From assembly GCA_028554795.2 (NCBI GenBank), contig CM068842.1, positions 54,511,608 to 54,575,607 of the forward strand: a stretch of 64,000 bases of DNA, written 5' to 3'. Positions within the stretch are counted from its first letter, which is position 1; each line of letters starts with the position of its first letter. Origin of the DNA: Sinohyriopsis cumingii. Its lineage: Eukaryota > Mollusca > Bivalvia > Unionida > Unionidae. Below the pieces are notes generated by a model, which searched no databases, was not told where the DNA came from, and saw only the letters and a list, made by a program, of their open reading frames with translations. The position numbers and the translations under genes were made by a program. Of this stretch, positions 37,561 to 48,774 are shown piece after piece.

Positions 37561-37999
37561 TCAATCAGGATCGCCAACCTCTGAAGGTGGCGTGTCCACT
37601 TTTCAGAGTGGCTATTACGAATTTGTACAAGTACAAAGTAATACTTGCCACGACTGTTGAGTTCGTATTGGAACTAATAGATATATAACGGTAAAGAGAA
37701 CAGTTATGGACTAAATTACACAGCCAAGATAAGGTCAGAACAGGTGTCCTTTGAGTGATAGGGATTTTAATTTTGATGACAGGGTGTTTATTTAATAGTT
37801 ACCTGGTCTATCATCCTTTCGTGAGATAGCAAAAGTTATGATAGCTATCCCTAAACTAGTTGGAAAATTATCTTCAGACTTTACACCCACGTACATCCAT
37901 CACATGGTCTAGTTGGTCTTAAATGAGACTGGTACCCTATAAGTGTCAGTGTTTAATGTCATCTGGTTCAAAGACCAAGAATTTATCCTCATCGTTTTA

Positions 38000-38290
38000 T
38001 AAAATTCTGAAATCTTCGATCGTCGTATAGTCTTCATAAATCTCGGCCGACTCGGTTTCCTCAGTTTCACTCTCATATGCGGGTGTTTACCTAGATACAG
38101 CATGTAATCTGTAAGTGATCATGCGGTCCGTGAAACCTATTATCAGCTACAAATGAACACGTTTCATTTGTGCTGCAAAATAACCAGCGTCTGTAATTTG
38201 GCACTGAGCAAGTATTAAACTCGGGGCCTTTATCAAAATGATTGTCAACGTGAAAACAAATTGTCTGAGTTAGCTCTGACAGTTCCTGCC
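38000..38290. repeat. Low-copy repeat X, copy 3
   Basis: Shares ordered blocks with 4290-4570 and 25370-25600 (see copy 1). Minus-strand frames here (37909-38103, 38091-38294) contain LGKHPHMRVKLRKPS, which recalls LNKHPHLTVRPRKGS in copy 1. That could be a remnant of a shared coding segment. Confidence 0.45.
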
Positions 38291-40152
38291 CCATTTTTTT
38301 TTATTTTTTTATATCTTAACACTTAGGAGTATGGGCTGCATGATCACTTTAGGAAAGATGTAGTGACGTCATCGCGTTACACTCTGGTATTCGCCGTGGG
38401 TGAGTACACATGACCACGACGTTTGGAAAGTGTTAAAAGGACGAATTGACAGAGTCATCAATATAACATCGTTACAATTCGATTTTGCTATCAACGTCAT
38501 TACTATGATCGTCATAACCATAATAAATATGTCAGGGACTAACCATTTACTTTTCCGAGGGCTTTATATGATCCTCAAATAGCTTGAGAAAAGGTACTCT
38601 CGCTCTGATATGGGGAAAAAAAATCTGTCATGGTCTTTTTTATATGTCGAGATGAAAGAAAAACAATATCTTCTCTGATCATTTAATAGTCGGTCCCTTA
38701 CTCTACCCAGAGTCAAAATTGAGTGTACACGTATTCCTTTGTGGAGGTTAATAATATATCGAAATTAAATAAAAACACTATAAATGGCATTCTTTTAAAC
38801 GCACCAGTTTGGCTGATGATTTAGAAAGGATTATATTAAGATATGTCAGTTTCATTTGTAAGCTATCTGGCGATTTGAAATCTGTTGGCTGGCTTCAGTG
38901 GTTAAGTGCTGCGGCAGGAGTTGAAGAGATTCACTTTCATTCCTTAAATACAGCTCGCATGGGATAATAAATCTCGAGTTGAACTGGCAGGTGGCCACAC
39001 GATTTCAGTGCCAATATCCGAATAATCGTCGGAAAATTTATTTAATCCATATTTTCATAATGACTACTTCGACGACATCGTGCAAATCGTCCATTCACAT
39101 GACTTACGCGCGCGTGGGTAAGATCTTCCTTTTCCATACATTTTTTTTTTTTTACAACTTTCATCAGAAATATATTTAATATTAAAAACTGAACACATTC
39201 CGATCGTCTGTAATTTTATTATGGACATGCCCCTATTGAATAAGATTGATGAACCAATGTGTGTATTGTAAGTGCATATACTATAGCGAGACCGACCACA
39301 TTGTTATCTCTGGCGGAGACCCGGATGTAAATTTGTGACGTCATACCCAGATTCGCAGTACCCTATCAGCTCCAAATTACATACCAACATGACGGTGCTG
39401 CTTCCCCGCTTACTCATAGCCCATGCACCAGAGTTACAATTCTGACTTTCATTGCCCGAAATCTCCAATGAAACAAGCTTGATAAAATCCATGAGCACAA
39501 CATTTGACCCCAGCCTTTATTTTGCAGATATGAGACTTGAAAATATTAAGAAGCTACGTTAATTATACATTTCTGCTTTATTTCGTATCGCAAACCAACT
39601 TTTTCTCCCCATAAAATACGTTTAATACTATTGAACAGTTGGTTGATCGTTAAATGTCATTAAATAACAATGTAATTCTCTTGATTATTTAAGTATAGCG
39701 ACTTGGATTTTTTTATTTCAAAATTGTACTGCATCAGTCGGAAGAAGACATTCAGTGTCTTAGATGTGGCGTATCAATGTGAGTGAGTCGACAAATAGTG
39801 GCCGATTGCTTTATGAAAAAAACTACCTATGGCAGATGTCGCAAGCTTACATCTAAAATAAAAGATTATGATGCCGGGATGTAGGGTAGGGGAGGGTATT
39901 TTATATGAATTACAAGTTTTTATTTTTAAAGTGTTGCATTTCTTTTTTTCGGTCAGTATTCTTTGGCTGTATATAAATTTTTATGATGTTGTACCTTACG
40001 AGTCTGCTTATATAAAATAGAACTAAATGATGAATGCTGCGCAGACTGGGTGACTTGCTTTCTGCACTTGTTCATTCATCACACACAACGATGAAACAAC
40101 TTAATTCTCCGTTTTGGGATACATTGTTTAACATTAATGTTATTTTACATGC

Positions 40153-40557
40153 TACCGCTCCAGTGGCCTAGTGGTTAGAGCGTCCGCTCCGGATGCGGGA
40201 GATCGTGAATTCGAACCCGGCCGAGTCATGCCAAAGACTTACATTAATAGGTTAGTGTTAGGACTGGTTGGCCTGGTGTCAGGATAATGTGACTGGGTGG
40301 GACATCGTGCTACATGTCTGCGGCATGATGCCCCAGTGCTAGACATCACTTAAAAGTGCCACACTGCCGGTATCGTAGCGATTAGACCAGCAAGTTGTTC
40401 TCCACCCCTTTTGGTTTTTGGTTGTTTGACTAACGGCGCCAGTCAAACAAAAAAAAAAAAAAAGTAAAGGTGGAAAAGAACTTGCTGGTCTACGTAGCGA
40501 TATGACTGGAAAATTGTTAAAGCTACGTTAAAAATCTAAATCACACACACACACACA
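40153..40557 (+). repeat. SINE family B, split by the foldback MITE
   Basis: The tRNA-like head (box A 'tggcctagtggttagagcg') and body run to 40382. They resume at 40493 with 'cgtagcgatatgactgg' and end in a (CA)n tail. Part of the body between the head and 'ttagtgttagga' is deleted. Confidence 0.88.
40383..40492. mobile_element. Foldback MITE (110 bp), second copy, exact 9-bp target duplication
   Basis: Arms 'tagaccagcaagttgttctc' and '...gaacttgctggtcta' are inverted. The centre holds GACTAACGGC / GCGCCAGTC-like stems with an A-rich and T-rich pair. CGTAGCGAT occurs at 40374-40382 and 40493-40501. In other SINE B copies this site is single ('catcgtagcgatatgactg'), so the insertion is proven by the empty-site sequence. 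Confidence 0.92.
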
Positions 40558-40849
40558 CGTTTCTGTTTTTGTAAATATTACCTTTTCAGGTTTGTTAGAG
40601 ACGCCTCATTACGTATCTGGTTACATAGATCAGGTGTTAATTATTAAGGATTTTTAATTGTTTATGAAATTTCTCAGGAATACCAGTTAGGGAGGGAAAA
40701 AAACGAAAGCCAGAAAACTATGAAAAGTCAAGTACAGCTGAGATTCTTTCATGCATATATAATGATGTTTCATACGCGGGGTTAATTATATAGATGGATT
40801 ACTTAACATTATTACACTATTTTTAGAACATTACGTAGCATAATAGATT

Positions 40850-41130
40850 TGACCCAGTATTCGAAGTGCCAGTCTATATGGTTTAGAGGTGTGATGAAAT
40901 CCAGCCATCCTATTGGTCCAGAACTGGTGGAGGCGTGGCTCATGTAATCTGATCGGCGTAAACTGTACTATTACTTGTTAGGTTATTGACACTTAAAACC
41001 ATTTAGTTTGTATGTATGTCAGCGTGTTAACATCCTGTTTCATGGCTTCATTTTGTGGCAAAACTAGACATGCATTTTCAGATTTGCTTATTTCTGAAGG
41101 GAATAACCCATTGCTGTAAATAGAGAGACA
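40850..41130 (+). promoter_or_regulatory. Conserved region upstream of alternative exon C
   Basis: Contains 'gacccagtattcgaa', 'ctattggtccagaactgg' (with an inverted CCAAT-like ATTGG, changed to ATTCG or GTTCG in B and A) and 'ggaggcgtggc', then a 'cattttcag' acceptor-like motif (AG at 41080-41081) before 'atttgcttatttctga'. It could be a promoter with a leader or an intron end. Both readings are inference. Confidence 0.4.
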
Positions 41131-41318
41131 ATGGTGAAATTGTTGAGGCCTTGTTGGAGTGTAAAAATAAACAAAATTCTGGACAAAGGGTCATTTGCAG
41201 ACCTCCATACCAAAGTTAAAAAGAAAATGCTTAAACAGCCTGAGGTTGAATTCACAATAAAGTTCGAGACGGAAGAAGGAGCTACACTTGTTTATATTCT
41301 GAATGAAATCTGTGGCAT
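41131..41318 (+). CDS. PHKG: Candidate alternative first coding exon C of PHKG
   Basis: Encodes 62 codons plus two bases: it begins MVKLLRPCWSVKINKILD and ends ATLVYILNEICG. Donor GTAAGT at 41319, phase 2, identical to canonical exon 1 and to A and B. Joining to exon 2 yields ICGIGVSSVVRRC. In-frame TGA and TAA lie within 40 bases upstream of the Met, and the context gacaATGg is favourable. It is the copy nearest to exon 2 (4.7 kb) and looks intact. Conserved blocks in all three copies are KGSFADL, KQ, FETE.G and VYIL.EI.G; I know no named domain with this pattern. The VYIL.EI.G part resembles the first strand of a kinase domain. Confidence 0.72.
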
Positions 41319-41864
41319 GTAAGTAAATATACTGGGTCGGCTGGTAGGTAGGGAACAGTTTTAGTTTCTCAGGTACCTAAGTTACAATTTGATTAGTAAA
41401 TTTAAATTTAAATAACAATGAAATTGCCGAAGTTAAATTTTTCCGAATGTGGACAATATGATTATAACTTATCTGTGGAAGTTATGAAGATTATTAACGT
41501 AGATTTTATTGATGTTATCAGGAATTCTTACAAATAATATATGACAGGTAATGCAGTAATAAACTGATTTAAAAATATCACCACTTTATTTAAAATATAA
41601 TATGTTCCAATTGCAAACTAATTGTTTATCGTTGGATAAATATTTCAAATACAAAAGAAGGAACAAATGCAACACTTTATTTACATGTTGTCAGAACAGA
41701 TATAATTGGAAAGATAAAAACTTAATTATTTTACTGGGATAGACAGAAAAAAGAACAAAGTCATAGGGCAGCACCCACTTAAGTTGTTTTAGTTAAACTT
41801 TTATTTGGTTGAGATAATTATTGGAATTGGTGTAAGATGCAGTTTTCATTAATGCAGGTCTCTT

Positions 41865-42246
41865 CACATGGTCTGGAAATTAACAGGAATGAACAGCAAT
41901 CACAACTGCAGCAACAATAACAGCAACTATTGTTGCAATGAAATTGTGGTGGTGGCAGTTCACATGGTCTGGAAAGTAACAGGGATGACAGCAATCACAA
42001 CTGCAGCAACAATAACAGCAACTGTTGTTGCAATGAAATTGTGGTGGTGGCAGTTGACATGGTCTGGAAAGTAACAGGAATGACAGCAATCACAACTGCA
42101 GCAACAATAACAGCAACTATTGTTGCAATGAAATTGTGGTGGTGGCAGTTCACATGGTCTGGAAATTAACAGGAATGACAGCAATCACAACTGCAGCAAC
42201 AATAACAGGAACTATTGTTGCAATGAAATTGTGGTGGTGGCAGTTG
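41865..42246. repeat. Minisatellite, 95-bp unit, four copies
   Basis: Copies start at 41865, 41961, 42056 and 42151, each beginning 'acatggtctggaaa' and ending 'ttgtggtggtggcagtt'. Copies differ by few bases, so the array is young compared with its surroundings. It lies about 0.55 kb downstream of exon C. The overlapping open frames on both strands are artefacts of the repeat. Confidence 0.93.
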
Positions 42247-42807
42247 GGGGGTGAAATTGTTTTAGGGCATTCTACCAACGTAATATTGTACTGCACTCAT
42301 TGATAACTTAGTTGATCTGGACTGAAAGTTTACGGGGTGGGGGTGGAGCTTGTTAGCCAGTCAGCTAATTTTGACCAAATTTTATGAAATCATGAATTTG
42401 AAACCAGAACTTTTTTCTTTGTTACATTTTTATGGCTAAAACCCGACTGTTTGAGTCACCAATCTCTGGTCTTTGTAACCAGATCAGCTTGGGGATAGCC
42501 AAATTTTGTTTATGTTGTTTTCTTTTACCCTCATTTGTGCTTCAGAGGTCCCCATTTTTTAAAATTTGACCCCCATTTTTGTTACCAAAGTTTTTTTTAT
42601 AATTCAGTTTGACCCCTAGTTGTGACATGAAGGGGATTTTTGACTCTTAATCTTACCCTAGGGGATACATGGAGTTTAGTTTTTTAAGGTGGTGTGTCTA
42701 TTTTTTAGAATGGTCATTAAAAATTTGCAAAACCTTTAAAATTAGTGTCTGACATTTTGAGCTGAAAGTGGAAATGATTAAAATATCGATGGCATACAAA
42801 TCCTGTA

Positions 42808-43014
42808 ATGATACATGGTGGCCAGTGTAACTGGTGGAGGAAAAATCTGGGACTACCCCAGTAAGAACCACCATCCCATGGGAAGGTTTTTACAGCCTTT
42901 CTCGATACTGACATTGGCCAAGCCCAAAGTTTGAACCCTGTTTGGCGGATAATGGTTAGATAGCCATGATCAGTTAATGTTGAACAATTTAGACCACTTG
43001 ACCTGCCAAGCCCC
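42808..43014 (-). repeat. SINE family A, degenerate
   Basis: Reverse order family A blocks: 'tggtggccagtgtaactggt', 'aagaaccaccatcccatggg', 'gacattggccaagccc', 'tttagaccacttgacc' and 'aagcccc'. The 3' tail is not preserved. Confidence 0.75.
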
Positions 43015-43289
43015 TGCGTTATAGTGAATAGTTCTCATGGATTTTCTTGATTAGATAACCACAAGGCATTAGTAATAGGTGGCATTTAAGTGATACGATT
43101 TCAAATATAGGGAAAATATGTTCATTTAGAAAACTGGAGATGGATCAGGAGAGTTTATGGGATGCGATGTTGCCCATTCGTCATCTGTCATCCAGCCATC
43201 AGTTAGCTATTCCTATTCCACATAAACCAGGAGGATTACCTTCAGACTTTACACACACACATTCATCTCGAGTGTCTAGTTGGTTCTAA

Positions 43290-43900
43290 AAGAAGATGGT
43301 GCCAATCCAACCTCCAGTATGATCATCATGGCAGCCATCTTGAAAATCTTGTTAATCTTGTTATTGCTACACCTGCTGAATGAATGGTCATATCAACACT
43401 AAAAGACTTCAGAATGATATCTAGCTGGTTCTAAATATAGGTAAAAAGTGATTCTGAATTCTAATATGGCCACTGGCAGCCTTCTTAAAAATCACAGTAC
43501 ATGTACTTGAATAGAACATCATATTGATGTGAGGCTTTCACCAGAAGACTTGTCTTGTCCTGTTGTTCTTAAAATGGTGCAGATCTGACATGCAGTATGA
43601 CCGCCACAGCAGCCATATTGAAAATCTTGTTATTCCCGCTTCTCAAGAATGGAAAGTCATATCTTGAGGATATTGTTATCTCTATCCCTTTCCACATGGA
43701 TGATTATATCAACATGGGGTTTTTGCCAATAGACTTCTTATAATACCTAGTTGGTCCTAATCGAAAATGGAACCAGTTATACAATATGGCTGTCATGATG
43801 GTTGTCTTAAAAATGTTCTTGTCTCAACTCCATTTGAATGGATGATCATTAAAACATGGAGTTTTCATGAAATGACTTATGATATCTGCATTGTCCTGAA
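43290..43900. repeat. Dispersed satellite of about 140 bp, array of four to five monomers
   Basis: Marker blocks 'catggcagccatcttgaaaa' (about 43329), 'tggccactggcagcctt' (about 43468), 'accgccacagcagccata' (about 43599) and 'gctgtcatgatggttgtc' (about 43787) are spaced 130-190 bp, with 'aaagtcatat' and 'ggtttttgcca'-like blocks between. Confidence 0.65.
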
Positions 43901-43941
43901 TGTTATTGGGAATGTTCAGATGTTTTGGCACTTCCGCATTG

Positions 43942-44079
43942 TACATCATTTGGTTGTTGTTGTAGGGTTTAATGCCATTTTTCTACATCATTTGGTTGTT
44001 GTTGTAGGGTTCAACGCCATTTTTCTACATCATTTGGTTGTTGTTGTAGGGTTTAACGCCATTTTTCTACATCATTTGG
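43942..44079. repeat. 42-bp tandem repeat derived from the SINE A tail
   Basis: Three full copies (43942, 43984, 44026) and a partial fourth. Each has 'ttggttgttgttgtagggtt' followed by 'aacgccatttttc', which is the reverse complement of the SINE A 3' end. Since 42 is a multiple of three, it makes the repetitive open frame at 43767-44105 (HHLVVVVGFNAIF repeats). I see no reason to call that a gene. Confidence 0.9.
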
Positions 44080-44829
44080 CTACAAAATGTTGTAGGCTAG
44101 AGTAATAGCACATCAGGACCTCTATGGTGAAAGGCCTTGGAGAGAAGACAATCAGATTGCTTTTGTTTTAATTGCTGTACATCTTTTATCTCTCACTACA
44201 GGATTCAGTAAGACAAGCCTTTGTTGAATAAATCTGTGAAGTTAGGCAGAATTTATTTAGTTTATTGTGATCTTGTTTTTTTCTTCTTCTGTGGCATATA
44301 ATTAATAAAGAAATGGATAATGCAACTGAACAAGCTGTCTGGCATCTGAATTAGCTTACACCAGATGTACCACATGAATGTTTTGTTTCAACAGTTACCT
44401 CTTTGGTAAATGTTTACAGGAGAGAAGATAACTAAGCCTTACTACTGACCTAGATTGCTTTGTCAAATTCAGGCATTTGTCAGGTGTCACTTAAGTAAGC
44501 TATGTTGGGCCCATCTTGGTTTGTCTTTGAAGAATGTTCTTGTTTAGATGATAACTTAAATATTGCTCCAATTAGCTGTTTAAAATGCTATTAATGTGAT
44601 GGCATACGCTCATGTTATTGTTAAGCCAAAGCACTGTTAGTGCCATTGCATACGAATACATTATTCTTGTCCGCTGTCATAGCCTTGTTCATTAGGTGAT
44701 ATCCATTAGTTTTTTTTGACTGTATAGCTCTAATGCCAAAATCTACAGGTATCGTAAAAATAGATGGCCAAGTGGATGTGATTGTTTGATGTCATGCATC
44801 ATGTATTGAACTTGGGTCCTGCAGTTAAC

Positions 44830-45760
44830 TAGTCTTTGATCCTTAAAGAGTCATTCCATACCAAAATTGCCCCAAAATCTTCCCATCTCCAAAATCATTG
44901 AATTTTTTCCAGGTATACATCTATGTAAATTTGAGTACAGTAATCAAATTATGGGTGAAGTTATAGCTATTTGGAGTGAGGAGGGGTTGCTCAGTTTTTT
45001 TCTTCTCACTTGCAAATTCATGTGATAGCTGAGTTCAGATTTTCAATATCTCATATATTTATACACCCCTAAAGTTAGTTGGTTGTTCATTACAGATTTG
45101 TTTCTCTTCATATTTTAAGGTAGCACCTGGTCACATCACAGACACAAAATATGCCTTTGTATGAAAACTATAACTAAAGAGGATTGCAACAAATCTCATC
45201 AAGCTAATTTCAAGATGTACCTCAAGTTCAGACTTGAGACAACATCACAAAATGTGCAAATTTTGTCCGGATAACAGTTTGTTTGACCATGAGGACATTT
45301 CCTTGCATAATCAGTTGTTTTTTTTAATGTCATCAAGATACATATTTCTTTACCCTTAATTCATTTTGCTTGTACCTACATATTTCAAGCTTGAGATAGT
45401 ACAGAACTGCAAATCTGCCTACTTGTATGTATTGCCGTTAGAAGCAAATTATTTGCATATTATTAAGTTATTTTTCATTTAATCACTGGCATGCATAATT
45501 AATATCAAATTGCATATATATTAATGAAATGATTACAAAATATACACATTATACACAAACAAGACTTAGAGCCTCTGATGTGTATGATGGTTTCCGTCAG
45601 CACGATTTTAGTGCCAGAGCTCAGTCCAGCTACATCAATATAATGAAGGAACATCTTGCTCAAGGCCATCACTGGGACAAATCGCAAGCCACACTCCACC
45701 CATTTGTGGCGTATTACAGGATGGAGGGTGAGCTATATTGCTGGAACATTTTTTATTATT
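44830..45760 (+). mobile_element. Possible DNA transposon remnant with a transposase-like peptide
   Basis: At 45560-45740 a frame reads RASDVYDGFRQHDFSARAQS, then QGHHWDKSQATLHPFVAYYR. The last part resembles a motif (QxxHW.N.QATLHPF..YY) that recurs in uncharacterised, probably transposase-derived invertebrate proteins. The preceding 700 bp read 'gagtcattccataccaaaat' and onward without a long frame. The identification is from memory of the motif and is uncertain. Confidence 0.4.
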
Positions 45761-46056
45761 TCATTATTTATTATTAGATTTATTAGGTCAGGCATCACAC
45801 CATTACTTGTATATTCATTTATTTCAACCCTGATACCCAGTCTTATACCATGTTTACCATCCATTGAGAATATGGGTAGAATAATGCTTGCGAGTTGTCC
45901 CAATGATTACTTTGCATGACATCTTGGACGATGAAGCTGTAGTTTTTAGCAAAGTCCACTGAAATAACAGCTTCTGGCAGAGGAAGATCTTCCTTCAGGT
46001 ATTTTCATCTCCTAACAAACATTTTGATGGTTCATGGCTTGTTTTGTTTGTTTCAG

Positions 46057-46232
46057 AGGTGTAAGCAGTGTTGTGAGACGATGTACAGAGAAAGAAACGG
46101 GCAAGGAATATGCAGTAAAGATTATTGACATTAGTGGGGAGAAACAGGAGAATTATTTAGCAGAACAGACAAAGAGGGACACATTCAGAGAAATGAACAT
46201 TCTGCGCATGTGTAGTGGTCACCCATATATTA
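46057..46232 (+). CDS. PHKG: PHKG coding exon 2 (glycine loop, VAIK lysine, alpha-C helix)
   Basis: Follows the acceptor 'tttgtttcag'. The first base completes codon 31. The peptide reads GVSSVVRRCTEKETGKEYAV, then KIIDISGEK, later RDTFREMNILRMCSGHPYI. Lys52 of AVKI is the ATP-anchoring lysine and Glu76 of FREMN is the likely salt-bridge glutamate, by numbering of the joined product. Between them lies a charged stretch (QENYLAEQTKRD) somewhat different from vertebrate GGGSFSPEE..E. The donor gtaagt at 46233 leaves one base (phase 1). This is the common acceptor exon for canonical exon 1 and for candidate exons A, B and C. The 97-residue open frame at 46034-46327 covers it and runs into both introns. 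Confidence 0.95.
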
Positions 46233-46319
46233 GTAAGTTTTATGCCCTTATGACACATACATTGTTAACCATCTTCAGATTCTTGTTGTCACTATTCCAC
46301 CTGAATGGATGCTCATTTA

Positions 46320-46560
46320 GCTTTTAGTAAATGATTTCTAGCGATGTCTGGTAGATACTAAATGAAAATGGCCCTGTTCAGACATACAGTATGGCCACTG
46401 TGAAAGCCATCTTGAAAATATTCTTACTGCTACTCCTAAATGGAAAATCCTATTGACATGGGGTTTCCACCAGAAGACTATATGACATCTTGATGGACCT
46501 GAATAAAAATGATTATGACGTGACCTCATATACGGCCACGAAGGCAGCAACGTTTATATG
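46320..46560. repeat. Dispersed satellite of about 140 bp (one to two monomers)
   Basis: 'atggccactgtgaaagccat' with 'cttgaaaatattcttactgc' and 'cctattgacatggggtttcc' match the monomers at 43290-43900. Confidence 0.6.
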
Positions 46561-46981
46561 TGTAAACAGGGCAGTTTTAGTTTACTGTCTTTAGTCATAA
46601 ACAAAATCAGAAAATATGTACACAAACCGGCATGTGGTTATAGTTGACATGAGAACTGCCCATATAAATTAAATCTGTCTGTAATGGGACTGTTTATTAG
46701 GTTTTCTCTGTTGATTCTTTTCTTAACTTTGTAAAATTTTCACATTAGATAGGACATAAATTGGATAAAGTAGATGCTAGCGGTTGTGCACATTATGCAG
46801 CATTACACATGAGGGGAATTTACTGATAGTGCTGACAAATATTTCTTTACACTACATTATTTGCTTTTGAATAATGTGCTTGTTTGCAGAATATTCGATG
46901 GCTAATGTTTAAAAGTATTGCAAGTTTTGTAAGCTGTGCTTAAGTTTATTGGTCATTTCATCATGTACATTGTACATATTA

Positions 46982-46983
<2 letters not shown>

Positions 46984-47049
<66 letters not shown>
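46984..47049. repeat. (TA)n microsatellite
   Basis: About 33 TA repeats in intron 2. Confidence 0.95.
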
Positions 47050-47051
<2 letters not shown>

Positions 47052-47450
47052 TTGTGTAGTAGGGACTTTTATATGATTTAACTGTTTTCCAATTTTCTAG
47101 TCTTGTACATAGTCATGTTAAATAGAATCCACATCTTCCAAAACAATACAAGTAGAATCTTTACAGTACACTGACCCCATGATCTTATGGACATTAATCA
47201 TTTGGTTTAACAGGTCTAGCTCTATGGTCTATGTAAGTGAGAACAGGCATTTGTGTTTATGCAAATTAATTAAATGATTATTTACAGGACTTGCAATTAG
47301 TTTTAGATTTTGAAAATGTTGATGATATTAGAGACAAGATAGTAGATTAAGTTTCTCTAATTAGCAAGAGTATCTTACACAGATTTTAAAGAAATATATA
47401 TTTTATACTTGAACTCTGATAATCTTTACCAACCCTTACACTTAAAATAC

Positions 47451-47732
47451 GGGGCCCCGAGTGGCCAAGTGGTCTAAAGCGCTCTCCATTACGGATCACT
47501 GCCATCTCACCTCTGTCAGAGCTGGTTCAAGTCTCGGATTCAGACAATGTCGGTACGTGAGAAAGCTTGCCAGCAGCTTCTCATGGGTCAGTGGTTCTTT
47601 CCTAGGTTTTCCTGGGTTCTTCCTCCACCATTAATACTGGCCACCATGTATAGCCTATTGTGTGCTGAAAAATGCCCATGTATAGCCTATCGTATGCTGA
47701 AAAATGGCGTTAAACCCCACAACAACAACAAC
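47451..47732 (+). repeat. SINE family A with target duplication and duplicated 3' segment
   Basis: Starts GGGGCCCCGAGTGGCCAAG and ends CAACAACAAC. Flanks ACTTAAAATAC (47440-47450) and ACCTAAAATAC (47733-47743) differ at one base. The part 'catgtatagcctat..gtgctgaaaaatg' occurs twice (about 47645 and 47678), an internal duplication not seen in the other copies. Confidence 0.92.
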
Positions 47733-48479
47733 ACCTAAAATACATTTATTTAACATTTATATTTTGAGGAAGAGGTTGAAAGAGAGTGTGAGTCTGATCA
47801 GATATAATCATTTTTATGTTTTCAAATCAACTTCTAGACAACTCATTAGTGAGATATCAAATGTTTAGTTTAGTTTAATGTAGGAAAGAACAGATCTGTG
47901 TACCAGAAACAATAAAGCCATTTATAGAAATATGATATCAGGATGTCTCCTGTGAAGTCCACTAGGCTGATATATATACAGAGGCAGATATTGTTGGAGA
48001 GAGCTTTTGAATTTGAATTAAATAAATATGTAACCTAGATATTTGTTTGTTTGTTCTACAAGCAAATTCCCCAATGTAGTTGTTGCCACCCCACAAAGGT
48101 ACAACACTTGCAAGTCAAGTTAAACAGCAAAGATCCTTATCTTTGGTAGTATATTGTGCCTGAAGATCAACGTTATTTTGTTTGTTCTTCTGATTACTCC
48201 TAACAAGCAGCAAAGACCCAGATCTGTATGTTCATTGTGGTCAGTGCAGTGTGTAGTTAGACTGAATCCTATCACCATGGGAGATAAAAAAATATTCAGT
48301 GAATGAAACGGTTTCAACTTGAACAAGTTATGGCATGCTCATTATAATGTTGGTCAGTTGTTTAGCAAGCCTAGCAAGTAGATGGGGGAAAGGTTGAGTT
48401 TCTAATCACTTCGATTAATTAGCATCATTTCATTTATTGTAAAGCACATACACATTTACAGATTTTAGTCAGCATGTTA

Positions 48480-48570
48480 GCATTAATGGCCACCGAGGCA
48501 GCGATCTTGAAAATCTTGCTGTTGCTCCTTCTAGAATGGAAAATGGGGTTGTCATGAGTGTCTTGTTTGT
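48480..48570. repeat. Satellite monomer fragment
   Basis: 'atggccaccgaggcagcgat' then 'cttgaaaatcttgctgttgc' and 'tagaatggaaaatgg': one piece of the 140-bp satellite family. Confidence 0.6.
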
Positions 48571-48774
48571 ACTGAATGAGTCGAACTGCAAACAAACTGC
48601 AGTTTGTTACGGTATGAGTAATCAGTAGAACAAACAAAATAGGCTCTGATCTGCAGGCACAATATACTACTAAATATACAAACAAATATATATTTATATA
48701 AATATTGCTGACTAACATCTTCTGTTGAAACTCCTTTGTCTGAAAGAAGAAAACTTTCTTTAGCAAAACAACAT

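Larger units (their letters stand above)
39330..41400 (+). repeat. Segmental duplication unit C (contains alternative exon C)
   Basis: Matches units A and B over roughly the last 2 kb before the exon and a short piece after it. Examples are 'gacggtgctgcttcc' with A's 'gaccgtgctacttcg' (21200), 'ttttcaggtttgttagagac' (40586) with A 22014, and 'ggtgtgatgaaatccagcc' (40892) with A 22504. Insertions private to C are SINE B and its nested MITE. Confidence 0.75.

Noticed and set aside
41868-42184. Cys- and Asn-rich frames on both strands
   Set aside because: By-product of the 95-bp minisatellite; both strands are open because the unit lacks stops.
43767-44105. 112-codon open frame with HHLVVVVGFNAIF repeats
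   Set aside because: Created by a 42-bp tandem repeat of a SINE tail; no start context, splice signals or family match.
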